64,000 nt of DNA from Maribacter sp. 1_MG-2023 (GTDB lineage Bacteria > Bacteroidota > Bacteroidia > Flavobacteriales > Flavobacteriaceae), in assembly GCF_030547005.1 (NCBI RefSeq), contig NZ_JAUOPN010000006.1, positions 179,049-243,048 of the forward strand, in the 5' to 3' direction. Position 1 is the stretch's first letter. Each line of letters opens with the position of its first letter. Shown here in pieces: positions 17,117 through 26,587 of this stretch. The notes below the pieces were generated by a model that was not told the origin of the DNA, did no database searches, and saw only the letters and a list, made by a program, of their open reading frames with translations. The position numbers were made by a program, and so were the translations under genes.

Positions 17117-18088
17117 TTATTCAAACGGAAACACAATTCCCGTTAATTTACGAACAGAATCCATTATCTCAATTAAATCTAAACTATTTTGATGGCTCCA
17201 TATTTCGCTCTCTTTCTTACCTGAATTTAAACAATTTTGTACCTCCTCAATTTCATGAACATAGCCTTTTCCCAACTTACCAATTTCATTAGAAGTTGAT
17301 TCACTATCTTTTTCTATAGTATACCCGGTAGTTTCATGCCATCTTGGATGTATAAATATAGAACCCTTATTTCCTGCTATTTCAGCTTTCTTTTCAGAAT
17401 CAGAATTGAGTCCGCTATATAGAATTGCCTGAGCATTATCATAATTAAAAATCATACTACACTGTATCTCTACACCTGTTTTATAAAAATTAGCAGAGGC
17501 CTTTATATCCTTTGGTATACCTAACATTAAATAAGCTAAAAATATGGGATAGATTCCGATATCCAACAAAGAACCACCTGCAAGATCCGGATTCAACAAT
17601 CTTCCTTTTTCATCCCTATCTAAAGCATAAAAAGCAAAATCGGCATGTAAATAACCTACTTCACCTATAGCTCCATTATCAACTAATTCTTTTACCTTTT
17701 TAATAGTTGGGTTAAAACGTGTCCATAATGCTTCCATCAGAAAAACATTATTCTCTTTGGCTACAGCAACCATTTGCTCTACTTCGCTTTTATTGACACC
17801 CAGTGGCTTTTCACAAAGTACAGCATTACCAGCTTTCATTGCAGCAATACTTAAATCTGCATGAGAAGTGTGTGGTGTAGCTAAATAAATAACATCTACG
17901 GTATTACTATTAAACAACTCTTCATAACTGCCATATGCATTTGGCGCACCATATTCACCTGCAAAATCTTGTGCTTTTTCTATGCTTCTTGAAGCTACAG
18001 AAACCAATTTACCGCCATTTACCAAGGCTAAATCTTTTGAAAAACTATGAGCAATGTTTCCTGCCCCTACAATACCCCACTTAATCAT
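17117..18088 (-). CDS. Gfo/Idh/MocA family NAD(P)-dependent oxidoreductase
   Basis: A 323-residue cytoplasmic protein. The Rossmann fold begins WGIVGAGNIAHSF, and the family motif CEKPLGVN (EKP, at about 93-99) contains the lysine that usually takes part in catalysis. The C-terminal half has the typical alpha/beta sheet with DLAGGSLLDIGIYPI. Closest architectures are trans-1,2-dihydrobenzene-1,2-diol dehydrogenase-like and sugar dehydrogenases; the substrate cannot be fixed. It diverges from the acyl-CoA carboxylase gene. Confidence 0.9.
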   Translation of the reverse strand: MIKWGIVGAGNIAHSFSKDLALVNGGKLVSVASRSIEKAQDFAGEYGAPNAYGSYEELFNSNTVDVIYLATPHTSHADLSIAAMKAGNAVLCEKPLGVNKSEVEQMVAVAKENNVFLMEALWTRFNPTIKKVKELVDNGAIGEVGYLHADFAFYALDRDEKGRLLNPDLAGGSLLDIGIYPIFLAYLMLGIPKDIKASANFYKTGVEIQCSMIFNYDNAQAILYSGLNSDSEKKAEIAGNKGSIFIHPRWHETTGYTIEKDSESTSNEIGKLGKGYVHEIEEVQNCLNSGKKESEIWSHQNSLDLIEIMDSVRKLTGIVFPFE

Positions 18089-18160
18089 ACTTTTTGTTTT
18101 TGTTGCATGAACACCAAAATTAACTTCTTATCTTTATCAAAAGAAAAGAAATTATATAGA

Positions 18161-19789
18161 ATGGATTTAAAATTCAATCAAAACGAAGATAGGAATAAGT
18201 TGTTATTATCAGACCTTAGAAGAAAGCTTAATGAGGTTTATTTAGGCGGAGGAAAAGCCAAAATAGCCAAGCAGCACGACCAAGGTAAAATGACAGCTAG
18301 AGAACGTGTTGATTATCTTTTAGACCCAAAATCTGAACAAATAGAAGTTGGTGCTTTTGTAGGTGACGGCATGTACAAAGAGCATGGCGGATGCCCTTCT
18401 GGCGGAGTAGTTGTAAAAATTGGATATGTACAAGGCAAGCAATGTATCGTTGTTGCCAATGATGCAACAGTAAAAGCCGGAGCATGGTTTCCTATTACCG
18501 CAAAGAAGAATTTAAGAGCACAGGAAATAGCTATTGAGAACAAACTTCCAATAATATACTTGGTAGATAGCGCAGGAGTGTATTTGCCTTTACAGGATGA
18601 GATTTTTCCTGATAAAGAGCATTTTGGTCGCATCTTTAGAAACAATGCCATCATGAGCAGTATGGGTATTACCCAAATATCTGCAGTTATGGGCAGTTGT
18701 GTTGCCGGTGGTGCTTACTTACCGATTATGAGCGATGAAGCGCTTATTGTAGATAAAACTGCTAGTATATTTTTAGCTGGTAGCTACTTAGTAAAAGCTG
18801 CCATTGGTGAAAGTATTGATAATGAAACGTTAGGCGGAGCAACCACTCATTGTGAAATTAGCGGAGTAACCGATTATAAAGCAAAAGATGATGCAGCGGC
18901 TTTAGATACCATAAAGAATATTATGGATAAGATTGGTGATTTCCCTAAAGCGGGATACAACCGTAAGAAAAGTTTGAAGCCAAAAGAAAATCCGGATGAT
19001 ATTTACGGAATACTACCGAGTTCTAGAGCTGAGCAATACGATATGATGGAAATCATTAAGCGATTGGTAGATGAATCTGATTTTGAAGAATATAAAGCTG
19101 GCTACGGTCAAACCATTCTTACTGGTTATGCACGTATTGATGGATGGGCAGTTGGTATCATTGCCAACCAAAGAAAAGTAGTAAAAACTGCAAAAGGTGA
19201 AATGCAATTTGGCGGAGTAATTTATTCTGACTCTGCGGATAAAGCAACCCGCTTTATCGCGAACTGTAATCAAAAGAAAATTCCGTTAGTATTTTTACAA
19301 GATGTTACCGGTTTTATGGTAGGTAGTAAAAGTGAACATGGTGGTATCATTAAAGATGGTGCAAAAATGGTAAATGCGGTAAGTAACTCCGTCGTACCAA
19401 AATTCACTATTATTATAGGTAATAGCTACGGAGCAGGAAATTATGCCATGTGCGGTAAAGCTTATGACCCAAGATTAATTGTTGCTTGGCCAAGTGCAGA
19501 ACTTGCCGTAATGGGTGGTAACTCTGCTGCAAAGGTATTATTACAGATTGAAAAGGCATCTTTAAAAAAGAAGAGTGAAACCATTACCGAAGAAAAAGAG
19601 AAGGAGCTTTATGATAATATCAAGCAGCGATATGACGATCAAGTATCACCATATTACGCAGCCTCTAGATTATGGACCGATGCTATCATAGACCCAAAAG
19701 ACACCCGTAAATGGATTTCTATGGGAATTGAAGCTGCAGACCATTCGCCTATAGAGAAGCCTTTTAATATGGGGGTTTTGCAGGTTTAG
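18161..19789 (+). CDS. Acyl-CoA carboxylase carboxyltransferase beta subunit (methylcrotonyl-CoA type)
   Basis: A 542-residue biotin-dependent carboxyltransferase of the crotonase superfamily. The segments VMGSCVAGGAYLPIMSDEAL and LQDVTGFMVGSKSEHGGIIK, and the FPDKEHFGRIFRNNA block, fit the methylcrotonyl-CoA carboxylase beta subunit of leucine breakdown better than propionyl- or acetyl-CoA carboxylase. No biotin carboxylase (alpha) gene is adjacent. The start at 18161 was chosen because longer in-frame options at 18047 and 18107 add a poorly conserved segment overlapping the divergent gene or its promoter region. Family certain, acyl substrate probable. Confidence 0.88.
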   Translation: MDLKFNQNEDRNKLLLSDLRRKLNEVYLGGGKAKIAKQHDQGKMTARERVDYLLDPKSEQIEVGAFVGDGMYKEHGGCPSGGVVVKIGYVQGKQCIVVANDATVKAGAWFPITAKKNLRAQEIAIENKLPIIYLVDSAGVYLPLQDEIFPDKEHFGRIFRNNAIMSSMGITQISAVMGSCVAGGAYLPIMSDEALIVDKTASIFLAGSYLVKAAIGESIDNETLGGATTHCEISGVTDYKAKDDAAALDTIKNIMDKIGDFPKAGYNRKKSLKPKENPDDIYGILPSSRAEQYDMMEIIKRLVDESDFEEYKAGYGQTILTGYARIDGWAVGIIANQRKVVKTAKGEMQFGGVIYSDSADKATRFIANCNQKKIPLVFLQDVTGFMVGSKSEHGGIIKDGAKMVNAVSNSVVPKFTIIIGNSYGAGNYAMCGKAYDPRLIVAWPSAELAVMGGNSAAKVLLQIEKASLKKKSETITEEKEKELYDNIKQRYDDQVSPYYAASRLWTDAIIDPKDTRKWISMGIEAADHSPIEKPFNMGVLQV

Positions 19790-19806
19790 AAAAAAACATA
19801 CTCTAA

Positions 19807-21004
19807 TTAAAGTTGCATTAAAACATTCGAAGCTCTCTCTTTGCCTATTGTAAGAGATACCTTATTGTAACCTTGTCTTGTAAAAAATAAAACATCGTAT
19901 TTTTTCGCATGTATTTGAAATTTACCATTTACATCCGAAACCGATGTTTCTTTTGTTCTGCTATTATAAATATTGACATTAGGAATTACCTCTCCCTTAA
20001 AAATTGTGAACCCTGAAACTATTCTTCGTTTCTCATGGTCCCTCTTTTCCTTATCCTCTATCTTCCTTGCTTTATCCTGTGAAACTAATTGTATGGTCTC
20101 TAAATAAAATGCCATATTAATATTTGAAACTTTAATCCATCTACCTTGACTAGCATACTTGCGATAAGTGCCTTTTGATTTTTCTGGATTAGTCATTCCT
20201 AATCCTATAGGTTTTTTACTCGTACGTTTTACATGCTCATCATCTTTATTTGTTGCCGCCAACACCAAACCGACAGGTTTTTTGTTGTAACGTTTAACAA
20301 GTTCCAAGGATATATAAAAACTATTACTAACTAGTATATTAAACGGTTCCAAATCTATTTTGACTATTACTTCATGCTTTTTTAAAGTGTAAAGAATATT
20401 CTTATTCGATTTATTTAAGTTTTGATTCGGACCTCCATTATTATTTCCAATATCATATACATTCACCCGAAGTAGTAAGCTATCCGACAAATTTTCTAAT
20501 ATTTCAAACTCTAAAGAACTTAATTTTCTTTTCTGGTTATTGACATCTATTTTAGTTGCCAATTCACCACCTAATGCCTCGTTATCCTTCCAATACCCAA
20601 AATTATTATTATCAGTACTGCGATACCCTACTGGCTTTATAATGGGTACTAATAGTGTATTGGAGACTACTACTTCATCTAAAAAGAATATTTTCAGACA
20701 GCATTTCTATTGTTGAATGTTCATGCAATATATATTTTGCGTTTGAAACACTCATTTCTATAGTTTGATACCCCAAAGATGAGAATTGAACGATATCAGT
20801 ATTTTGAATTTTCATTTCATCCAAATACAAATAAAATAAACCATTTTCATCTGAAACTGTTCCCATTCCTTTACCAACCACACCAATATTTACAAAGGGT
20901 AAAGGCTGTTTTGTGGTTTTATCTACTACTAGACCTTTATAGGTGTCTTGACCAAGGACAGAGCTAATTATTAATAAAAAAATGAATTGAAAGACTATTC
21001 TCAT
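19807..21004 (-). pseudogene. Carboxypeptidase-regulatory-domain protein, frameshifted
   Basis: Two minus-strand frames make one protein of about 398 residues. The first (21004 to a TGA at 20675) has a signal peptide and a carboxypeptidase-like regulatory domain, ending SENILFR. Shifting by +1 at the T run on the minus strand (20685-20681) gives SENILLDEVVVSN and joins the second frame, which continues GYWKDNEALGGELATKI to a second regulatory-like domain and a stop at 19807. The downstream frame has no ATG start near its beginning, only TTG. Removing one T restores the gene, so this is either a real mutation, phase variation or a sequencing error. It abuts the plug/TPR gene upstream. Confidence 0.85.
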
Positions 21005-22750
21005 TTAGTTAGATACAATACTGGTCGCGTTAGAAACAGAGAACAACTGTTGGTTTACATTTCTTATATTCATTTTAAATACCTTAACCTCTTTACGTTG
21101 AGAAGCACTACCATAATTATGGTAAATAGTAGCTTTTAAGTAGGTCGGTGTTAAGCTTTTATTACCAAGATACTTAGCATTTATTTGCCAAGTTCCCCGT
21201 AATGAATCATCAATAAGATATTCTTCTGTTGAAAATCCTGATATTTTTTCATTTTTTATACGGTTAGCATCGGCATATAGAGAATGTTCGCTCTTAAAAT
21301 AATTACCCTCAGGATTAACAAATTCAAGCTCAAATTCAGCTTCACTATCGTTCCATTCAAAAACCAAACGAGTACCATCAAACTCATCATCTAAAACAAT
21401 ATTTTTTAATTCTTTGTTAGATAAAAGTTCTTCCCCTTTTAAGGCAATTAAGTTATTGAGTTCGCGCTCCATAATAACACCTAAGTCCCCCTCGGCTCTT
21501 AAGAAACCTTGCTCTAACAAATAACCATATCGAGCGTAAATACTGGCGGCTTTTTGGAATTCATTGATTTCTATATAACTTTCTGCCATATTTAAATAAG
21601 ACTGTGCATAATTAGCTCTTAAAGTAAAAACCTCTTTATATATTTCATTAGCTCTTTCTAACCTACCTTCTGCTTGATAGATATAAGCTAAAGATTTTAA
21701 TGCTAACGGATTTTCATTAAATAACCCCCTATTATCTTGAATGATTTCATCTGCAAAATCACTATTTTTCCAACGTTGAGAAAAATAGTCATAAGCATCT
21801 AAAACATAATTATAAGAGCTGCCATACATCTTTACTTGATCCTTATATAATTCAATAGCCTCACTTTCGATAGTACTACTTAACAATTTATTTAAATAAG
21901 TAGGCTTATCTAACTTAAGATCAGAACTGCTTAAAGCAGAATTATCATATTTATTATTTCTAAGCTTAGCTTGATCATACGGTTTATCTGAACCTGGTTC
22001 CGGAAAATAATTAGCTCCTTTCGTATTAATTACAATAACACCACCATTGGCAGCGCCGCCATATTTATTTACTGCACCTAAGCCAGGTATCACCGCTATC
22101 CTCTTAATATTTTCTACGGTAAGGTAGTAAGGAAAATCTTTCGTTATAAAACCATCTATATCATAAATGGCAGGAAAAAATCCAATACTAGCACCACGTA
22201 AAAAAATTACGGGTGTTGTTGGGTCTATGGTACGTCGTTCTACCTTAACTCCTGGAAGTTGATATTGGATACTAGAGGCAATATCCAAACCTATAGGATT
22301 CAATTCTTTACCATCAATAATTCTAACGGCGAAGTTGGTGATTTCCTTATCCAAAAGACCAAAGGCAGTATTTATAATGTTCGTATTTGTCGCATACTCA
22401 CCGCGCAGTTGTTCTTGACTTTTAATAACGGTTTTTTCAACAGTTACCTCATCCAATAAATTTACCTTCGGAGTTAGTCCTACATTTAAAATACGGGTTA
22501 CATCTTCCACAAAAATTTCCACATAATTCATAGCTGGGTAACTATAGGTAATAGTTTGACCGGGCAATGCTGTGATCTGATATGTACCGTTTACATCAGA
22601 TTTTACAATTTCATTGGTTTCTACAACTTTGATTTCTGCATTAACTAATGGAGTTTCTAGATAGGTTATTTTACCTTTTATACTATTTTTCTTTTCTTGA
22701 GCGAAAGAAAAGGTACATGCTAAAACAAAAAGAACGATAATTTTTTTCAT
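21005..22750 (-). CDS. Secreted protein with regulatory domain, barrel-less TonB plug, TPR-like and DUF2135-like domains
   Basis: A 581-residue protein with a signal peptide (cleavage near SFAQ, residue 18). Domain order: carboxypeptidase-like regulatory domain (about 20-100), TonB plug-like domain (about 120-250, with YDIDGFITKDFPY and GAANGGVIVINTKG), a helical TPR-like region (about 290-440) and a C-terminal beta domain (about 460-565) like DUF2135. No beta-barrel follows the plug, so it cannot be an ordinary receptor. The C-terminal domain is clearly homologous to that of the next gene upstream, a paralogue. The frameshifted regulatory-domain gene starts at the base after its stop. Function unknown; probably periplasmic or surface scaffold. 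Confidence 0.82.
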   Translation of the reverse strand: MKKIIVLFVLACTFSFAQEKKNSIKGKITYLETPLVNAEIKVVETNEIVKSDVNGTYQITALPGQTITYSYPAMNYVEIFVEDVTRILNVGLTPKVNLLDEVTVEKTVIKSQEQLRGEYATNTNIINTAFGLLDKEITNFAVRIIDGKELNPIGLDIASSIQYQLPGVKVERRTIDPTTPVIFLRGASIGFFPAIYDIDGFITKDFPYYLTVENIKRIAVIPGLGAVNKYGGAANGGVIVINTKGANYFPEPGSDKPYDQAKLRNNKYDNSALSSSDLKLDKPTYLNKLLSSTIESEAIELYKDQVKMYGSSYNYVLDAYDYFSQRWKNSDFADEIIQDNRGLFNENPLALKSLAYIYQAEGRLERANEIYKEVFTLRANYAQSYLNMAESYIEINEFQKAASIYARYGYLLEQGFLRAEGDLGVIMERELNNLIALKGEELLSNKELKNIVLDDEFDGTRLVFEWNDSEAEFELEFVNPEGNYFKSEHSLYADANRIKNEKISGFSTEEYLIDDSLRGTWQINAKYLGNKSLTPTYLKATIYHNYGSASQRKEVKVFKMNIRNVNQQLFSVSNATSIVSN

Positions 22751-22826
22751 AAGAGTCCGGATTTATTTTCAATAATATTTTAAGAAAAATACTACAAATA
22801 ATATGCCAAAAATGTTATTTACTCTA

Positions 22827-25025
22827 TCAGATTTTTAACGAAACAATTCTTTTATTAGCATTTTCATTGGTAAGATGTAAAATAATTTTCTCTTCTGATT
22901 GTGATGGATATCCAAAATTGGTATATACGGTGCATAAAAGAGCAAGAGGCATAGTACTTTGCTGATCAAGATTACCAATGTATGTCGCATTTATAATCCA
23001 CTCTCCCTTTATATCTTCATAAAGTTCAAATTCTTCCATAGAAAAACCAAGCTCCACTTCATCTTGTATTCTTTTGGCATCTGCAGAGGTAGTATGCTCC
23101 CAATTAAAAAAACGATTTTGAGGATTTACAAATTGTATTTGAAATTCAGATTTTGGGTTACTCCATTCCACTAAAAGCCTCACGTTCATTTTAGAATTGG
23201 AAAAATATTTTTCTTTTACTTTGGTAACATCTAACTGTAATCTATCTCTAAAAATTAAATTCTTCAACTCACGTTCTATTGATTTTTGAATCGGTTGAAC
23301 ATCTAAATTCCCATAGGCTCCGCCATTCTCTAAATTAGTTAGCATATCAAGTGCTTCTTGCTTTTCACTTTTTGCAAGTTTTAATTTAACTTCAGTAAAA
23401 AATGGTTGTAATGCTAAAGGCTTTAGCTCGTTCAATTGGCGATTTAATAAAGCTGACACCTCATCAAAACCTAAATATCGCATTGCTAATTCTGTAATTC
23501 TTAAATAAGCTTCATTCTTTGGGTCTTTCTCCCAAAAATTGGAAATAATCTTTGCAGCTATATCTTTATCAGTATCCTTAAAAAAAGAAAAAGCATCTAA
23601 ATAAAATGAATCGTTGGTTTCATTGAAGTTTCGAAGTATTAAATATTGATCATACGCTTCTTCAATTGATGTTGTGTTTTGCAAAATACTTAAAATTGCA
23701 GAATCGGTTTTTTCTCTTTCATAGTCAGCATTATATATGTTATTTTGAAGAAGAGCTGAATTCACCTTGACGTCAGTACCGTTAGATGCCTGCGCAGTTT
23801 TTGTCGTAACCAATAAAACCCCTCCATTACCTAAGGTACCATACCTGTTTGTTGCCGCTAAACCTTTTAGGACGGTTATAGATGCAATATTTTCAGGATT
23901 TAAAAAAGATGCATCTGCTGTATAACCTTGCGTACCTGAATCTGGTGAAAAACCTTTTGGACCGGAAGAATTTGATTGTTCTATTGGCACACCATCCACT
24001 ACTACTAATCCGTACCGGTTACCCAATATCGTAGCATTAGGCCTAGCACTAAATTCAGTTATATCTTGATCAGATTTAAGGTTAACATTTGAAAACTTAC
24101 CTGCTACAGCCATACTTACATCTGTTGTTATAGGAGAAATATCTTCACTATCTAAAGATTGAACTGCATAACCAATACTTTCCTTTTCTTTTGAATCAAT
24201 TGCGGTATTACCATAGTTTTCTATTCTTTTCTGAACAACCGTTACGCCTTCCAAATTGGTAACATCTGCCCCAAGAAATATATCCAATTCATTTTCATAA
24301 TAACCAATAGGCAAAATTTTACTAATCCCGTAAACATCATCTGAAATCAGCAAAGAATCCCCTGGTATAGCCGGCAGCCAAAACTTTCCGTTCTTGTCTG
24401 TTAAATATACTTTTTCCTTCCCCAAAATTTGAACATTAATCCTATCTTTAGGCTCATTATCCAAATAAATTGTACCTCTGACAGATTTTAAATACTTTTT
24501 AGAATCATTAGTTGGCTTGACAGCATCATTTAGATTAAAAGACAAATCCATTAACCGCCCCTTACCGATCAAAACGGATTTCTCAAGCAATTCGAGGTTT
24601 CTGTTTCTAACAGAATTTATAACAATGTTCCCTTTCTTAACAGGTATGAAATCGTTTTGGACCAAAGAATTTCCGTCCGTAAAAAAATAACATTCGGAAT
24701 TGAGAATATTATTATCTAATACCTCATACAATGTTGCGCCATCTGGTCTTGTGTTCACTAAAACTTCTCTTAGTTTGTTCCAATTGCCATCTTTAATTTC
24801 AAATTTCCGTTCTTCAACAATAGCATTAAAAAGTATTAATTGTACTTCAAAAGTTGGGTTTCTTTCAAATATTTTATCTAGAATACCAAATTCTTTTTCA
24901 ATATCCCTTTCAATCATTGATAATGATGTATCCCAACATATGGTTACTTTCTTAGATTCTACCTGACTCAATGCACATTGACCAATTAAAATCAAGAGAA
25001 CAACAAGACTATTAACCTTTAACAT
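22827..25025 (-). CDS. Secreted VWA, regulatory domain, barrel-less plug, DUF2135-like protein
   Basis: A 732-residue protein with a signal peptide (cleavage near ALSQ, residue 21). A von Willebrand A-like domain follows directly: the metal-site motif DTSLS is D32-S36, with a possible third ligand in DGATLY and an FFTDGNS strand (about 25-165). Next come a carboxypeptidase-like regulatory domain (about 185-265), a TonB plug-like domain (about 280-420, with LVVVDGVPIEQ and GNGGVLLVTTK), a helical repeat region and a C-terminal DUF2135-like domain (about 620-720) paralogous to the downstream gene. No barrel is present. The MIDAS suggests metal-dependent protein binding. It heads a three-gene operon; role unknown. 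Confidence 0.82.
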   Translation of the reverse strand: MLKVNSLVVLLILIGQCALSQVESKKVTICWDTSLSMIERDIEKEFGILDKIFERNPTFEVQLILFNAIVEERKFEIKDGNWNKLREVLVNTRPDGATLYEVLDNNILNSECYFFTDGNSLVQNDFIPVKKGNIVINSVRNRNLELLEKSVLIGKGRLMDLSFNLNDAVKPTNDSKKYLKSVRGTIYLDNEPKDRINVQILGKEKVYLTDKNGKFWLPAIPGDSLLISDDVYGISKILPIGYYENELDIFLGADVTNLEGVTVVQKRIENYGNTAIDSKEKESIGYAVQSLDSEDISPITTDVSMAVAGKFSNVNLKSDQDITEFSARPNATILGNRYGLVVVDGVPIEQSNSSGPKGFSPDSGTQGYTADASFLNPENIASITVLKGLAATNRYGTLGNGGVLLVTTKTAQASNGTDVKVNSALLQNNIYNADYEREKTDSAILSILQNTTSIEEAYDQYLILRNFNETNDSFYLDAFSFFKDTDKDIAAKIISNFWEKDPKNEAYLRITELAMRYLGFDEVSALLNRQLNELKPLALQPFFTEVKLKLAKSEKQEALDMLTNLENGGAYGNLDVQPIQKSIERELKNLIFRDRLQLDVTKVKEKYFSNSKMNVRLLVEWSNPKSEFQIQFVNPQNRFFNWEHTTSADAKRIQDEVELGFSMEEFELYEDIKGEWIINATYIGNLDQQSTMPLALLCTVYTNFGYPSQSEEKIILHLTNENANKRIVSLKI

Positions 25026-25143
25026 ATTGTATTATTTAATTTTTATTTAAAATAAGAATAACAGCCAATTAAACCAAGTGCCTAATATTAAAAAAAATCA
25101 GAATTTTACTACATAACCAATTTTAAATCTTACAAATAGAAAA

Positions 25144-26490
25144 TTAATTACCCTGATGCCCTTTTACTCTTGGTATCAACAAAAGTTCTGTCTGTCTACC
25201 ATTAACATACCTAAAACCTTCTTCACCATAAAAGCCGGCTTCTTCAAGCATGATACGTATATCTCTATTCCATTCTGGTATGTTAACCGTGGTATTTAAT
25301 TCAATAGCATACACCGTGTTTGGATTTAAACCATAATTTTCACCGTCGTCACGCATAACACCGCCTTGGGAATCCCACATACCAATTGTTGTACCTGCAG
25401 AATGACCATATAAGCCAAGTGGATGCGTATATATTGATGGTTTTAAGCCCGCTGTTTTAGCCTCCTTCAATGATTTTGCTAGAATATCATTCCCAGACCT
25501 ACCCTTAACCATATTGTTGGTCAAAAAATCTTGTACCCTATTACCATCTTTTAATCCGTTCACCAAAAAGTCAGGCGCAGTAGTTTCTTCTGGCTTAAGC
25601 ACATATGCCAATTCTTGACAGTCTGTATTTAAACGCAAATAAGTAATACCAAAATCGCAATGCAATAAATCTCCCGGTAGAATAACCATATCATCAGGCT
25701 TATTTGCAAAAGAATAGAATTCGCTTTTTTTACCCTTCTCACTTCTTTGAACGTCCACGGTTGGGTGAAACCAGGTTTCCAAGCCTAAATCCGTAACTTT
25801 TTGTCTCATCCACCACACCACATCTGAAGTAGTCGTTACGCCCGGAGTAATAACTTTCTCAGAAAATGCTTCAGCGATAATATCATGTGTAATATCTACT
25901 AATTGGTTATAAATAATCATTTCTCGTTCAGACCTTGTTTCAATCCAACGAACAGCTAGTTGTTCTGCTGAAGTCACTTTTGAAGTATATTTCTTAGGCA
26001 GGTTTGCCATGAACTCTTCATAATCTGTCTTTACCAAGCCATCTGCAATATTGTGGTCTGTAGAATAATTAAGTGCGATTTTCTTCGGATTTCTTTCCTC
26101 TATTAATTGCATTAACCGAGTCCACTGATTTGGTTCTTTCTCCTTATCCCAAGCAGAAACAATATTTTTACCAACGTTGTAACGGGCTACAGCCAACTTC
26201 TCTATAGTGTTCTTCGCCTTATCCCTATAAAACAAAAGTATAGTTCTTCTACGGGCATTTAACCACGTAGCCGGGAGCATAGTCTTAATTACGGGATCTT
26301 CATTGTATTCTCTTGAGATAACCACCCACATATCTAAGTCTGCGGCATCCATAAGTTCAGGCAACAAATTATTGAAACGGTCGTCTAATATTTCATCTAT
26401 TACCTGTGCTCTTTCTTTTTTAGTTAGAATTTGCTGAGCGTAAATTTCCCCTATAAAAATTAGACATACAAAAAGGAATAGTTTTTTCAT
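25144..26490 (-). CDS. Secreted M24-family metallopeptidase (Xaa-Pro aminopeptidase-like)
   Basis: A 448-residue protein with a signal peptide (cleavage near IYAQ, residue 19) and a creatinase/aminopeptidase P fold: an N-terminal domain (about 25-180) and a pita-bread catalytic domain (about 190-440). Candidate metal ligands lie in LHCDFGI, LNTDCQE, HPLGLYGHSAG, YAIELNTTV and MLEEAGF, in the order expected for M24 peptidases. It probably trims peptides in the periplasm. The start at 26490 was chosen because it begins directly with the signal peptide; an in-frame ATG at 26535 adds 15 residues before it. It separates two loci that encode VWA/plug proteins. Confidence 0.87.
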   Translation of the reverse strand: MKKLFLFVCLIFIGEIYAQQILTKKERAQVIDEILDDRFNNLLPELMDAADLDMWVVISREYNEDPVIKTMLPATWLNARRRTILLFYRDKAKNTIEKLAVARYNVGKNIVSAWDKEKEPNQWTRLMQLIEERNPKKIALNYSTDHNIADGLVKTDYEEFMANLPKKYTSKVTSAEQLAVRWIETRSEREMIIYNQLVDITHDIIAEAFSEKVITPGVTTTSDVVWWMRQKVTDLGLETWFHPTVDVQRSEKGKKSEFYSFANKPDDMVILPGDLLHCDFGITYLRLNTDCQELAYVLKPEETTAPDFLVNGLKDGNRVQDFLTNNMVKGRSGNDILAKSLKEAKTAGLKPSIYTHPLGLYGHSAGTTIGMWDSQGGVMRDDGENYGLNPNTVYAIELNTTVNIPEWNRDIRIMLEEAGFYGEEGFRYVNGRQTELLLIPRVKGHQGN

Positions 26491-26587
26491 GAGTGCTGTT
26501 TGGTTTAAGCCTTGAAAATACAAAATAACACACATTCGAAATAAACTATTCCTCGAAAATCAATTGATTTTTATAACCTGAATAAAA

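Noticed and set aside
18047..18160. N-terminal extension of the acyl-CoA carboxylase gene
   Set aside because: It overlaps the divergent oxidoreductase gene and encodes a Cys/Phe-rich stretch unlike the family.
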